Shown one piece after another: positions 1-11,907 of a DNA stretch of 64,000 nt. The DNA lies in assembly GCA_001600875.1 (NCBI GenBank), contig BCLD01000017.1, positions 477,125-541,124 on the forward strand, read 5' to 3'. The stretch comes from Solicoccozyma terricola. Its lineage: Eukaryota > Basidiomycota > Tremellomycetes > Filobasidiales > Piskurozymaceae. The number at the start of each line of letters is the position of its first letter. Within the stretch, counting starts at the first letter, position 1. The notes under the pieces are model-generated. The model was given only the letters and a program-made list of their open reading frames with translations. It did no database searches and was not told where the DNA came from. Made by a program: the position numbers and the translations under genes.

Positions 1-300
1 GTCTTCATCCTCGTCTTCATCCTCATCCTCATCCTCACCCTCCAACTCCTCCAACTGAGCACGATCAAAGTCTGAAATCCCTTCTTCACCAAGAAGAGCC
101 ATCAACTTCTCCATACCTTCCTCCGTCACACCGTCCATCTCATCCTCATCATCCTCATCCTCATCCTCGGAGGAACCTTGGACGTCTTCGTTTTCGTCCA
201 CCACCTGGACGATCTCCACTGATTTTGCCGGCGCTGCGGGTTTGGTAGCGGAGACCTTGGTCTTGGATTGAGACTTTGATTGCTTGAGCTTGCCTACCAT
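1..300 (-). CDS. Partial acidic protein, N-terminal end (possible EBP2-like rRNA-processing factor)
   Basis: The reading frame starts at an ATG at 300 and stays open to the left edge, so only about 100 N-terminal residues are visible. The start is lysine/serine-rich (MVGKLKQSKSQSK). An Asp/Glu stretch follows, then a short conserved-looking block (EKLMALLGEEGISDFDRAQL), then another long acidic run. Acidic tracts around a short helical block are common in nucleolar ribosome-assembly factors, and the block reminds me of fungal EBP2, but the diagnostic C-terminal domain lies outside the window. The gene is divergent from the NUG1-like GTPase and shares its 198-bp promoter, which fits a ribosome-biogenesis role. 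The coding frame is seen; the family call is a weak inference. Confidence 0.4.
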   Translation of the reverse strand, partial: MVGKLKQSKSQSKTKVSATKPAAPAKSVEIVQVVDENEDVQGSSEDEDEDDEDEMDGVTEEGMEKLMALLGEEGISDFDRAQLEELEGEDEDEDEDEDED

Positions 301-498
301 TGTTTGAATGTGTGTGGCGTGTCGGGGTGTGGGTGTTGTGTCTCTGTGGTGGTGGGTGGATGGGTGGTTTGAGTTGATAATTTCTGTTCTTGCACGTGAC
401 ACAACCACGTGGCAACCAGGCGAAGACGGAGGGCAAGGCAAGGGGTTGGGAATAATTTCATGTCGATCAGCAAATACCACCACAGATCACACAGTATC
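301..498. promoter_or_regulatory. Divergent promoter with two CACGTG sites
   Basis: This gap separates two divergent start codons, at 300 (-) and 499 (+). It holds two CACGTG hexamers at 393-398 and 406-411, about 90-110 bp from each start. CACGTG is the core site of Cbf1/USF-type bHLH factors in fungi. The left part is a GT-rich low-complexity stretch. No TATA box is obvious. Confidence 0.45.
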
Positions 499-3016
499 AT
501 GCCGAAAGCTCGTGAGTAACAGTCCAAACAATGCGGTGGGTCTCATCCTGACTGCTGCACTCCCCAATCAGACAAAAATCGTCAATCAGCTGGAAAGGCA
601 AAATCATTCGACATACCTACTGCTAAAAAATTGAAGAAGGATTTCGGTGTACCCAAGTTTACCCATTTGAAGGATGCGATCGCAAACAATCGAGCTGGTC
701 AGATGGTGAGTAGTTGTTGTTGTTGCCGTTGTTGTTGTTGTTATCGACCGTAATACTCGCATGCAAAATACCAATCGTCAAACCCATCCATCATTCCCCG
801 ATAGAAACATCCATCCTCACGAGCAAATTTACAAAACGCATCCCAAAATGACGACCTTTCCTTACCTATCAACGCTGAAGCTTCCTCTTCCACCGTGTTC
901 GCACCATCCGATCACATCGATGCCGCTTTGACGATCCGTGACTCGTCCGCTAGAGCGTTCACGAGGGAATTGAAAAAGGTTATAGAGAGGAGTGATGTGA
1001 TTCTTCAGGTTTTAGATGCTAGAGATCCTGAAGGGACTAGAAGTAGATGGGTTGAAGACGAGGTTAGGAAGAGGGAAGGGGATGGGAAGAAGTTGATTGG
1101 GATCGTTAACAAGATCGGTGAGTTGACCGTGCTCTCCCCGAGCGTACCGAGCAACTATGGCCTTGAGCAGAGCGAGCGGAGCGAGCGGACGAACGAACAC
1201 CTCTTCCGCGCGAGCAAATACTGCTCTTTCCTTCTTCGCAAGCGAAGCGCTCTCTCATTTACCTACAGGTCAATACTGACCCGCTCTGTCGCTGGTTCGT
1301 ATTCAGATCTCGTCCCACGTTCGAACCTCGAATCATGGATCAAACATCTTCGACATTCTTTCCCAACGATGCCTTTCAAAGCTTCAACCCAAGCACAACG
1401 TAATAACCTCGCTCAATCAACCGTTGAAATTCTACCTACAGCCGGATCCAATCAATCCGGTGTTCAACAACACGCTACTCTCCCTTCCACATCTTCATCA
1501 CTCGGAGCACCTGCTCTCCTTCATCTTTTAAAACAGTACGCACTCACACGACCACATCAGACATTAACAGTCGGAGTCATCGGATACCCGAACGTCGGAA
1601 AATCATCATTGATTAATTCGCTTAAACGATCAAGAGCTTGTGCAGTTGCTGCTATGCCAGGTAAAACTCGCGTGATTCAAGAGATCGTACTTGATAAAGG
1701 TGTGAAAATATTGGATTGTCCAGGTGTGGTGTTGGAGGATTTCGGGAGTCAAGAAGGTGATGATCAAGAGAGGAGAAGAAGACAGGGAGCGGTGATGTTG
1801 AGGAATTGTTTGAAAGTGGAGGAAGTCGAGGATCCAATTGCACCTGGTAGGGCGGTAGCGTTGCAGACATGTATTCACGTCCAAGCGAGGTTTCACTGAC
1901 CGTTCTTTTCTTTTCTCCAGTGGATGCTATCCTCACCAAGGTGGATCCGTCGATACTTATGGATCTGTATTCGGTACCGGCGTATAACAACGTCACCGAG
2001 TTCTTGGTCACCGTCGCGCTAACTCGTGGGCGATTAGGAAAGGTTAGCAGCGGATTCCTGTTTCTTTTTTCTTTTGGCGGCCAGCTGATGTTGACCACAT
2101 CCACCGTTGCAGGGCGGTATACCCGACTTGGAAGCGGCAGCAACGATGATTCTTCGAGATTGGAATGCCGGTAGGATTCCATACCACACCGAACCACCTG
2201 CGATTCATCCTTCTGCTCGACCACAAGGCGAGTCCCGAGCTGCTGTGCAGTCGGACGGTATGGCCGTAGACGCGACAGCCGGAAACGACGGAGACGCCAT
2301 CTTCAGTGGACTCGGTGCTGCGTTCGATCTGGAAGGCCTTTTCAACGCTGGTGGAGAGTTGAAGGATGGCGAGGACACTTGGTTGCCGCAGCCAGGGAGC
2401 ATGGACGATATGCCATTCGACGAAGAGTATGTGCTAGAAACCCCGAGTCATCATAACGGATGCTTACCGAGCTCCGTCTTGCAGTTTCCTTGATGGAAGC
2501 GCTCCTCAGTTCACCGCACCACCTCTCCGACCCGTAGTCGACCTGTCCTCGATGGTAAATCCTGCTCATCAAGCCAGTAGCTCTCGCTTGTTCACGCCTA
2601 TCGAGCTCGAGATGCTACCGATGTCTCCTTTCGATCGGAAAGCTCTCAGGAAGCAAGCGAAGAAGACGGCTAAAGCAGCGAAAGAACACGCCGAAGCTAC
2701 CATGGAACTCGAGGGTTTGACTTTCGGCGACGATGCTATGCAGCCGTCTGTCGCCCAATCGGCCGTCTCGAGACCGGTCAAGGTGAAGAAGAAGGCCAGC
2801 AAGCCACAGGCCCCTGCTAAGGGAACGATACAGCCCGTCGTTATCAGCGAAGAGGCAGAGAAGGAGATGGAATTCATGGCATTCCTGAATCAGGTTGGAG
2901 GTAAATGACCACTCTCTATGCGAGGTTTTCTTTCCTTCAGCTCAAGGTTTGCTGATACGTATCCTTACCATATAGCGGACGAGGAGGAGGAAGACTCTAT
3001 GGATTGGAATGCATGA
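499..3016 (+). CDS. NUG1: Nucleostemin/NUG1-family circularly permuted GTPase
   Basis: This is a nucleolar GTPase of the YlqF/YawG class, a family needed for 60S subunit maturation and export. The G motifs come in permuted order: a G5-like DARDPEGTRSR near residue 105, G4 NKID (split by an intron after 1117), then G1 GYPNVGKSS, the G2 threonine in PGKTR, and G3 DCPG. The downstream block RLGK-GGIPDLEAAATMILRDW is typical of the nucleostemin/GNL3L/Grn1/Nug1 group. The start at 499 is followed by a tiny exon (MPKA) and an intron with a GTGAGT donor. The C-terminus is lysine-rich, then acidic, ending in DSMDWNA. There are about seven introns; the one at 1118-1306 is the longest (189 nt) and carries an intronic repeat. 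NUG1 versus Grn1/GNL3L orthology is not settled; the family is secure. Confidence 0.88.
1139..1186 (+). repeat. Intronic repeat copy in the NUG1-like gene
   Basis: Inside the 189-nt intron 1118-1306 the sense strand carries GAGCGTACCGA at about 1140-1150 and GAGCGAGCGGAGCGAGC at about 1170-1186. The same two motifs, in the same order and in transcript-sense orientation, form the tandem repeat in HSP104 intron 1. A further GCAAGCGAAGCGCTC stretch lies near 1238-1252. Confidence 0.6.
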
Positions 3017-3194
3017 GAACCAGACGCCATTGTAGACCTCGCCATAGACCAGACCACATTGCCATTGTAATTCTCATTGGGACCAGCAATAAATCACGTG
3101 ACTACACAGATTCAAAGCGAAAGTCAAAGCCGAGCCCTGGGCTTCATCCATTCCATGCGATAGCTCCACTATATCACTCCATCTCTCACTCGTC
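3017..3194 (+). promoter_or_regulatory. Promoter of uL15m gene with TCACGTGA
   Basis: A 178-bp gap after the NUG1-like stop. It contains the 8-bp palindrome TCACGTGA at 3094-3101, about 95 bp upstream of the uL15m start, the same distance as in other genes of this window. No other element is clear. Confidence 0.4.
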
Positions 3195-4231
3195 ATGCAG
3201 CACACGAGTCTCTGGTCGAAATGCTCAGCCGTATTGGGAGCACTTAGAGCCCTTCCGCAAGCTCCACACGGTCCGTCCAGCAGTCGCTGGGCAAGCACCT
3301 ACGTCCAATTGCATGACTTGATGCCTAACCCAGGCACTAATCGTCCAGTGAGTTGTTGCTACCGTCGAGAATTCGCAATGCATGATGTTGATGAGTCACT
3401 GTTGCAGTCCGTTCGTCTCGGTCGAGGATCTTCGTCGACAAAGGGTGGGACATCTGGTAGAGGTCACAAGGGTCAGAAAGCGAGATCTGGAAACGGCAAG
3501 CCTAAGGCTGGATTCGAGGGTGGTCAGACACCAATCACCCGTCTATTCCCAAAGCGAGGATTTGTTAATTTGTCAGTGAAAGTCGACTAGACTTGATATT
3601 GGGAAATTGCTGACCGATGAGGCGACCACAGCAACGCAAAGAAATACGCCCCCGTCAACATTTCACGCCTGCAAGAATGGCTAGCGACGGGACGATTAGA
3701 TGCTGCTGAGCCGATCGATGTTGGAACCGTATTTCAGTCCAAACTAAGCCGTGGTCTCGGTCACTGGGATGGCGTGAAGCTACTGGGAGACGTAAGTACA
3801 ATAGCCACATCTCAACCACTGGCGAGACAACCACCAGCTGACTAAAGCGACAATACCTCGTAGGTCAACCCGGAACTACCGCTGCCACCCCTCACTCTCC
3901 GGCTCTCGCGATATTCCAAGTCAGCAGCGAAAGCCGTGATTGCAGCTGGAGGTAACGTCACGGCAGTCTACCAAAACAAGTTGGCTCTTCGTCAAGCTGC
4001 GCATCCGGAGAAGTTCATTGGCAGAGAGGTAAAGGAAGCGCTGCCGACAATGAAGAGGGATATCCGTGAGTCAAGTTGAAATTCACTGTTGTTCAGGTGA
4101 CAGTCTGCTGAAAGGTCTCCGCATACATAGAATATTACAGAAACCCGAACAACTTCGGTTACCTCGCAAATGCAAAAGCTGGTCGGCCGCGCGTTGTTGA
4201 GGCTGTCAGGCAGGAGGAAGTTGTTGCATAG
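3195..4231 (+). CDS. MRPL10: Mitochondrial large-subunit ribosomal protein uL15m
   Basis: A structural protein of the mitochondrial 54S ribosomal subunit. The first exon encodes a basic, serine/arginine-containing leader of about 35 residues ([13 protein letters not shown] and onward), consistent with a matrix-targeting sequence. After the first intron comes the L15 signature: [23 protein letters not shown], read across 3411-3485, followed by [15 protein letters not shown]. The C-terminal half includes the L15 core segment [20 protein letters not shown]. The last exon ends RQEEVVA followed by TAG at 4229-4231. Five exons give a protein of about 270 residues, normal for fungal uL15m. It is convergent with SWI1, with only about 100 bp between stops. 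Confidence 0.93.
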
Positions 4232-4329
4232 ATCAAGGCCAATTTCTCCTGACGTCCTGAACTGTGATCGTGGATTTATACCATATCCGTGCATGATTCT
4301 ACGTAACAATTCGTCACAACGTGATTCGT

Positions 4330-7300
4330 TCATCGTGCAAATTCTTCTGTCGCCCATATCGCTCTATCTAGTTCTCCAAACACTCGCGAATCGACGTCGC
4401 CAGCACATGCCATCATCATCGTCAGATCCGCTTCGCACGCGAGCAACCCAGGCTCTGCGCTCTCTCCATGAGACATGGTCCAGCCACCCACACCCGCATT
4501 TGCGCCAAATGTCATACCTATGGCCTCGTTGAACACGTCCGACTTGCTGTTGAGTGCGCCGAGAGCTTCGCCCAGGCGACGACTGATCACGGCCAACGGA
4601 CCTCCAATGCCCGGTATCGCGGAGACGTGTCGAACGACTCGAGTGAGAACGCTAATGACACCGGGGGTGCTTCGCATACGTGACCGTAGGCTCGGTTCGG
4701 CGAGTAAAGCGATGTTGTAGACGGAAGTGGCAACGCGAGCTTGAAATTCAACCCATGCTGGCATCGTCCGCATCCGCATTAGATCATGCACCGTCAGCGG
4801 CAGGAGTCGGACAAGAACCGTGAAGGCGCGGTGAAGATCGTCCTGAGGTAGACGACGAATACAAAGGCGATTGCGATCCATAAGCGCTAGTCTTGCCAAA
4901 GTCTCTACGGCAAGATCGATGTGAGGAGGGATTGGCGTTGGCCTGACGTCGCGACCAAACTCGTTGAGTCGATGCCATGCGGGTTTGGCATGTTCGTCGT
5001 CTAAGAAAGAGAGTAGGACTTCCATGAAACGAGCGGTGGTGTCCAAGGGAAAAGACTCCAAGTTGATGTCAAAGGAGAGATTGTTCAGTATCTGCAGTAT
5101 GTCTTTCCGCATGCGCATCAGATCAGCCAGAGTGAAGATGGCGTCGTCCCCCAGAGTTGAGTCGCCCGCTAGTTGCAAGTCTGCTAGGCGACCGACGAGG
5201 TTTAAGAAAGCGGGAGAGGCGCACATGAATTTATAGTTGTCATTCATCATGGAGAAATTGCGGAGGAGCTTCAGCCCAACAAGAGTGATCTTGCAGCGTT
5301 CCTTGTTCGACATTGTGTTGGCAGAATACGTGAGATCTTGGTCGGCAGTGTCGTCAGCGATGTCGATGCTGCTTCCTAGGTCTATCGAGAGGTCGATGAG
5401 GCTGGCATGATGTGCCGGCCACTTCCCCTTCGCTAGTGACGACACGATAGCGCTCGCCGAATCATTCATTGGATGTTGTTTGTCAACGCGCTCTTTCCAT
5501 GCCTCCCAGCCGTCTTCGCCAAACGCGGCACCCTCCACCAAGTCGACAAGGTCAGACAGCAGCTCGCCGCAATGCATCAGGCCGAGACCTCCCTTGTCAT
5601 TGGGGTCGATGCCAGGCATTGACAGCATGCTGAGCGCCGTCAGAGCGTACGACATCTCGGAACCTATGCGAGAGCGTAGGCTCATACCGAGGCCTTCAAT
5701 GTCGATCGGGCCGAGATCCTCGACGGTTGCATTGACTCGGCGCTGCTTTTGCTGAGCAATTTCCCGAAGTATGGCATTCGTATCCCATCCGCCGTCTGAT
5801 TGAAGCTCATGATGCAATGGGTTATATTCGACCTTGTATCGTGCTCGCTTTGACGGTGGCGGTGTTGGCGGAGGTGGATCAGATGTTCGTGCTGAGAGGG
5901 GGGTTGTCATGTTTTTGTTGACAGGAGTGGAAGGCTGTTGGTGTTGTGCACGGTGTCAGTGATGATATGAGAATCTAGAACGTTTGGATACCCACGTTCG
6001 AGGTGGATCCGCTGCTGATGTTGTCACCCAATGCCAACACAGCAAGATCTTGAGAGACGCGACGAGATCAGCGATTCAATGAGTAGAGAGATGCACCGGA
6101 ATGCAACTCACCCTTTTTGTTAGGTTTCTTTCGCTTCTTGTCCTTGGTTACTAGCCCGGTCTTACTGCTTGATGCAGGGCTCGTTGGTCTGGGGACCGGA
6201 GACGCTGCTGCGGAGTTTTGTGCTTGTTGCATACCGCCGTCCGCAAAAGGTCCTCCATGAGTTTGGGCGGTATGTTGCAAGCCAAAGGCCTGATTACCCT
6301 GGTAAACGTTGCCATATGCGCCGTTCTGCTGGACCGGGTTGTACGGGACGCTTTGCACCAGCGGCTGTTGCGACATGGCTGCTGCGTTGGAATAAGGGCC
6401 AGCTGTCATTCGTGATGGGCCGGTATTTTGAGATGATGGTTGGGAAGCCTGTGGAGAGGACGCCTGTGCGGTTGGTGTTGGAGCCCCTTGCGCTTGGCCT
6501 GTCATGGTCTGACCAGTTGCCGCTGCCTTCATACGCCGTTGAGCTGCTTCCACCCAGACTTGAATGAATCCAGCTAAGTAGGTATTGAAAATGACCTGGA
6601 TGAACTCGCCGGCCGAGGTTGTCGTTCTTTCAGGAGCATCAGGCGCTTCGCCGACTTGACGTGGCAGTGGTAAGGGTGATGGAAATGGGTCAGGAAAGTT
6701 GTAAATCTGAGCGATGGATGACCAGGCGTTGTTGGCAGTGATCTGGAGACGAGGGATGGGGGGTGGGGTGGGGCATTATATCAGCAACATTGCCTTGACA
6801 AGACAAAGTGAGCGGGGGGGTTTTTCCCCACAGCAAAGAACTCACCGCTGTTGCTCCTCCACGCTGTGTCACCAACGCAGCCAATTTCATGAAATCCAAC
6901 TTTCTCCCAAACACGTCCATCTGACCCGGTGGTGTAGGTGTTGACCCAGGAATATCCTCCCGAGCCGGTTCATTGACGAATACGGACGGTGGGAGGGGAA
7001 CACCACTTTGTTGGAGATGTCGAGCGAGACCTGCGAGGAACGCCATGGGGTTGAAGTTGGGTCTAGTTCCTGTGTTTGGGGTAGACACTGGTGTTTGTAT
7101 GTTTGAAGGGTGATGAAGGGCATCATCCGATGCGGACCCCGTCGTCGTTGTCGTCGTTGTCGTCGTCGCGGTATCCACTGTCATCGGCACCGTTGCACTT
7201 CGACCAGCCATCGCCATTGCCAACTTTGCTTTCGCTGCTTGTGCCTCTTTCAATCGTGTATTCTGCTGCATCGCATCGACAGACATATTACCAACGACGT

Positions 7301-8852
7301 TTGTCCCACCATTAGGCAAAAACGGTAACAGCGGGTTCGCCAAATGACCTGGTGTCTGAGCTTGTTCTGAAGATGATGGTGTCGGTGCACCAACAGGCGC
7401 GGGTGAATCAACCATGTTGGTGGAATTGTTATTTTCTGGTGTTGGAGCTTGATTTTGAGGAGTAGGAGGGTTGGATGGACGTGGACTTGAAACAGAAGCA
7501 ACAGAAGATGTTGTTGTCATATGAGGCAAGTTGGAACCACCAGATATTGTTCGAGTCGCTTGACTATCTTGAAGAGCTCGCATCTATTTGGGGGGCGTTG
7601 ATAGGTTCAGTCAGACGTGATCAACGCGACGATTTAGACCTGGGGGAGAGGAGGAGGAGGAGGAGGAGGAGGAGGGGGGGGGGGGGGTTCGACTAACCTG
7701 TCGAACGATACTTTCCCTATCCAAACCAGGCGGTAACTGTCCGCTGAAAGCCATACCATTGAAGTTGATTCCTGTCACTTGCTGGGGTTGCTGTTGTTGG
7801 CCGTGCTGTTGGCCCTGTTGGGCCTGCTGCTGCTGATTCTGCTGGACCATGGGATTATACGATTGTCCAAATGTCAACTGACCATTCTCCGCTGATCCTT
7901 GTCCATTCACATTCATTAGATGAGATGATTGCGATTGTTGGAATTGAATAGGAGGTTGAGGAGTTGTGGTTGTTGTTGTTGTGTTGTTGTTGGTGTAATC
8001 AGATTGATATGCCGTAGTATTAGGAGATTGTTGTTGTTGTTGTTGTTGTACATCTGGTTGTGAAGATCCAATTGATTGATTTGAAATAGAATTCAACGAT
8101 TGATTCTGATCTAACCCAGAAGAAGGTGATGAAACAACTTGAATATTCCCATACGTCCCATTCGTCGAAATCCCATATTGATTTGATAAATGTTGTTGTT
8201 GCGATTCCTGCGACTGAGGTTGTAAAATCCCCGCTCCTCCTCCTCCTCCTCCTCCTCCTTGAATCCCAACACCAGATTGTTGTTGTTGAACCTGTTGTTG
8301 CATCCTTTCCCTCGCCATGTTCGTATGAACCTGTAAGAACGCTTGGAGTTGAGCATGTGTAGCAGGTGGTGGTCTTCTGAATCGAGCGATGAATTGTTGT
8401 GCTAGATGAGGTGGGAGTGGGGAGTTTGGATGTGGGATTTGATTGAATTGTTGTGTTGTGATTTGTGTGGGCGGTGGTGGTGGTGGTGGTGGTTGTGGTG
8501 GTTGTGGTTGTGATTGTGGTTGTGGTTGGGGTTGAGATGTTTGTTGTTGTTGTTGTTGGGATTGGTTGTTCGAGGTGACGGAAGATGTAGGAGATGGTCG
8601 AGAAGCAGCTGCGTCAAGCGAACCTGATGCTCCGAGTCGTTGTGCGAGGGATTGAAGTGACTGGAGTGATTGAACGGATTGGGGTTGTGGAAGGGAAGAA
8701 GATGCTGATGGAGTTGCCGGGGTGACCACCGACAGCTGGTCACCACCTCCACCACCCCCACCACCACCCCCACCATCTGGATGATGTGAATCCAATCCGT
8801 CTGTATCGACAATCACATGATGAACCCCAGCACCAAGTTGCGGGTCTGTCAT
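4330..8852 (-). CDS. SWI1: SWI1/ARID1-type subunit of the SWI/SNF chromatin remodeler
   Basis: Five exons encode about 1,390 residues. Exon 1 (8852-7698) is low complexity: Gly, Gln and Pro runs and poly-Gln blocks, typical of SWI1 N-termini. Exon 2 starts MRALQDSQ (7583) and begins the ARID/BRIGHT DNA-binding fold: FLAGLARHLQQSG, then GRKLDFMKLAALVTQRGGATA, completed in exon 3 (6742-6112) by ITANNAWSSIAQIYNF and FIQVIFNTYLAGF. The last exon (5934-4330) carries the helical BAF250_C/SWI1 C-terminal domain, with RVNATVEDLGPIDIEGLGM, LKLLRNFSMM and LNNLSFD. The start at 8852 is the first in-frame ATG, although the frame is open about 97 codons upstream. A two-codon upstream ORF overlaps this ATG. 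A 14-nt poly(C) in the sense strand follows the exon 1 donor. Confidence 0.9.
7674..7687 (-). repeat. Sense-strand poly(C) tract in SWI1 intron 1
   Basis: A run of 14 G on the plus strand, C in the SWI1 transcript. It begins 10 nt after the 5' splice site GTTAGT and is followed by a CTCCTCC-rich stretch. Confidence 0.85.
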
Positions 8853-9432
8853 GACATGAATAAAGCCGGACGGCGGGGGGGGGGGGGGGGGAGGAAGGGA
8901 TTGGTTTTGAGTGAACCGATGGAAAATCCGGGTGAACCTAGACCTATTGTTGATAAGATGTTGGAACGGGTGTATGTACCCGAGGAATGAGGTTGTGAGC
9001 TGGGGATGGATGGGTATGGCCGAGAGACGAGAGCGAGCGAGAGAGAGTGTGCGAGAGATGTGAGGGGGAGGAGAGGGTAGTACCGAGACGAACCGGGGCG
9101 GATGAGGCTGTGGGAGAGATTGGATGCCGGGGAGAACGCGCAAAATGTATTCTCACGACGGGATTCGAACGGGGGAGGGGGGGGGGCGAGGGGCGAGGGG
9201 GGGTTGATGACGTGGCAAAGAGGGGATACATTGTTTCTCACGATGGGTCCCCTCCCCCTCCCCTCCCAGTTGCTGACACATCATCCTCGGTCTAGTCGAT
9301 GGGACCGAGACAGGACAAGACCGATCGCATACATTCGAAAGATAGCGAGCACTGCGAATCCCACTCCTCCTCACAACCATCTCACCCACACCCACACCCC
9401 ACACCCACATCCACATCCATTCCATCATCAAT
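8853..9432. promoter_or_regulatory. Divergent SWI1/PIS1 promoter region with G/C homopolymer tracts
   Basis: 580 bp between the SWI1 start (-) and the PIS1 start (+). It holds a 17-nt G run at 8875-8891 in the presumed SWI1 leader, GA-rich stretches at 9025-9080, and a G-rich block at 9170-9205 close to a second G tract. CA-rich sequence precedes the PIS1 ATG. No TATA box or CACGTG site was seen. Confidence 0.35.
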
Positions 9433-10056
9433 CATGCCAGCTAAACCTCGCTCTCGTACATCCTATCCAAACGGCTCCGACGCAACTGCCGGAGTCGGAG
9501 CCGAAGCCGAAGCAATAGCTAGGACTCCAAGTAGACAACGAGCGGATGATATGTTATATGATGCGAAATAGTGGGTAGTCCGCCGGGGGGGTTTATAGAG
9601 AAGAATGAGGGGGTTTTTGGCGTTGAGATGCTGATGGAAGTCGTTTTTTGTTGTGTGTTGTTTTTTTGGTTGGCATTGGCCGGGGGTGGTTGATTAATCT
9701 CGATTTAGTGCTGTGGATCTAGCGTGAGTTTTTGAACCTGGATGTAATATTCCCCCCCGGACGAGGTATCATGCAAAATATACCTCTATCAAATAGCTAA
9801 ATTAAACCCGGAAATCATTTTTTTCATCCTCTTCCTCTCCCACTTCATTTCTCATCCAAATAGTACAACAACGTTAGTCTGAGAGATTTTTTTTTTCCCA
9901 AACTTCAATCAACATCAATCTTATCTTTCAATCTTGACCCTTTTTTTGAACCGTGGCACACGACCATAACCAAACCCCTCACACAGAAAAGATGAAAACG
10001 TTTTCCTCTTCGTACGTTCTCATTCCCCCCACCCCAGCCCCTCCACCACCACCCAC

Positions 10057-10100
<44 letters not shown>

Positions 10101-11907
10101 ACCTCCTCCCCGTACCCCCACCAGATCCCAAACCTAATCGGCTACACCCGCGTCCTCCTCGCCGCTCTATCCCTCTTCTACATGTCATATCATCCAAAAG
10201 CATGTACAGTTTTATACTTGATTTCGTGTTTGTTGGATGCGGTTGATGGGCAGGCTGCTAGAGCTTTGGGACAGACTAGTAAATTTGGAGCAGTGTTGGA
10301 TATGGTTACTGATAGGTGAGTGCTACGTGGGGGGGGGGGGAGAGGGGGAGAGGTGCCGTTGGTGATGGTGGTGCGGTGAGGTGCGAAGAGGAGGTTAGGG
10401 GAGGGTGGGAATTTGGATCATCCAATATTCAGTCGATGGTACACTACACTACCATGCCGCCTGAATACCCCGATCTTTTTCTTCGAGGATGATAAAGAAC
10501 ACAACTCCCATCTTACAAAACATCCAAAGAGATGGAAAAAAGGTTGCTTAAAAACCACTTCTTTTCTCGAGATCCGGGCGGGGAACAAAATCGGGTCGGG
10601 ATTTGTTTTCAACTTGGTCTTTGAGTGAAAAAAATATCCCGGAATACGGGTGATTCATATAATTCGCGTTGGGCGATGACATTGTGATTGATGTCGAATG
10701 TTCAAAGCGATCTGTTATTTGGAGGCGAGGTGTTGATCAGATGGGGTTTTCGACGTCGGATCGAGGAAGGCGAGGGAATGGTTCAATTGGGGATTGAACA
10801 GATCGATTGGATGGCAGTTGTTCGGTTTCGGTAGCCCTACGACTGCGTCGTCGCAGGACCTTTTTATCGTTCAAGACTCTCGAATTCGACGCTATGAAAC
10901 CCCACGATGGTTGGCCTGATCAATGGCCTGTTACACGCGGGACTTTTCTTTCTGCCGAATCCTCTCCATGGACTGAATGCGGATACCTGGGAACGAAACG
11001 TTCGGGAGTTTTTATCTTTTGATCGATAACAGACCACTGACCCTCTTGTCGATTGCTGGAATCATCTCATACACAGATGCACGACATCATGTCTGCTCTG
11101 TTTCTTGGCCTCTGCGTATCCCACGTATGCCATTCTCTTCCAATTCTTGATCACATTGGATTTTTCCAGTCACTACATCCACATGTACTCGTGAGTTTGT
11201 CGGTACAAGGTGGAAACCGAATTTCGTCGTAGTGTTTAACCTGATTGATCTGTATTCCTCGGACACAATCTAGTTCATTGGTCACTGGTTCATCAAGTCA
11301 CAAGACCGTTACGAGCGATGTTAGTCGTATCCTGTGGTATTACTACAATGACAGCGTGAGTATCTCCGACAAAGCCAGATTCGTGTCGTGCATCGTACGC
11401 TGACACCCCCAACCCCACCTGCACACCTTTTTCACGAATCCACCACTAGCGCACCCTATTCATCTTCTGCGCCGGAAACGAGCTCTTCTTCGTCTGCCTT
11501 TACCTGAACGCATTTTACACTACTCCACTCTTGACTCCCAACCTCCCTGGAATTGGCACGATCTTGCAACACCTCGCTCAACCTGACAAGTTGAAGTTTA
11601 CATGGGCTCATCCTAAAATCACCGAGTTCATTTTGTCGTTCATGAGGAGCGTTACTTGGCCGCAGATAATCGCCGCCATCACAGCACCAGTTTGCTTTGC
11701 CAAGCAGGTCATCAATGTCGTGCAGTTCTGGAAGGCGTCCAAGATTGTGGGTGACGGAAACTCTTTCGAGCGTCTACAACTGGGGATTCGAAAACTGAAA
11801 TTTACTTTCCTGCACTCTTACAGCTTGTCGGCGTCGACCTTGCTGAGCGAAAAGCAGCGCGAATCGCCAAGGCAGAAAAGATACTAGGTCAAGGCAAGGC
11901 GTCTTGA
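9433..11907 (+). CDS. PIS1: Phosphatidylinositol synthase (CDP-diacylglycerol--inositol 3-phosphatidyltransferase)
   Basis: An integral ER enzyme that makes phosphatidylinositol from CDP-diacylglycerol and myo-inositol. The exon joins give ENVFLF-IPNLIGYTRVLLAALSLF, then the CDP-alcohol phosphotransferase motif DAVDGQAARALGQTSKFGAV followed by LDMVTDR. This has all the family residues in DG-x2-AR-x8-G-x3-D-x3-D. Later segments CTTSCLLCFLASAYPTY, LITLDFSSHYIHMYSSLV and the membrane stretch FIFCAGNELFFVCLYLNAFY follow yeast Pis1 closely. The basic C-terminus ends AERKAARIAKAEKILGQGKAS. The N-terminal exon (MPAKPRSRTS) is poorly conserved. Introns are odd: one contains a 41-nt poly(C), and the one at 10316-11076 is 761 nt, about ten times the local norm. 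The final intron around 11755 uses a GTGGGT donor. Confidence 0.93.
10060..10100 (+). repeat. 41-nt poly(C) tract in a PIS1 intron
   Basis: An uninterrupted run of 41 C on the sense strand, inside the intron that starts with GTACGT near 10013 and ends CCACCAG before the IPNLIGY exon. Length may be imprecise because such runs are error-prone in sequencing. Confidence 0.9.
10316..11076 (+). other. PIS1: Unusually long PIS1 intron (761 nt)
   Basis: The donor GTGAGT follows GATAG (end of DMVTDR) and the acceptor ACACAG precedes ATGCACGACATCATG, read in frame as R-CTTSC. The family block VTDRCTTSCLL is perfectly restored by this splice. The intron contains a 12-nt G run near 10330 and AT-rich stretches, but no convincing protein frame. 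I looked for C/D snoRNA boxes and found none well placed. Confidence 0.75.

Noticed and set aside
9160..9260. tRNA-like GTTCGAATCCC (minus strand)
   Set aside because: The sequence resembles a T-loop, but the flanking bases do not form a T-stem and no acceptor stem or anticodon arm can be drawn.
10400..11030. Short frames inside the long PIS1 intron
   Set aside because: No recognisable domain, and the flanking exons splice over the region to restore a conserved motif.
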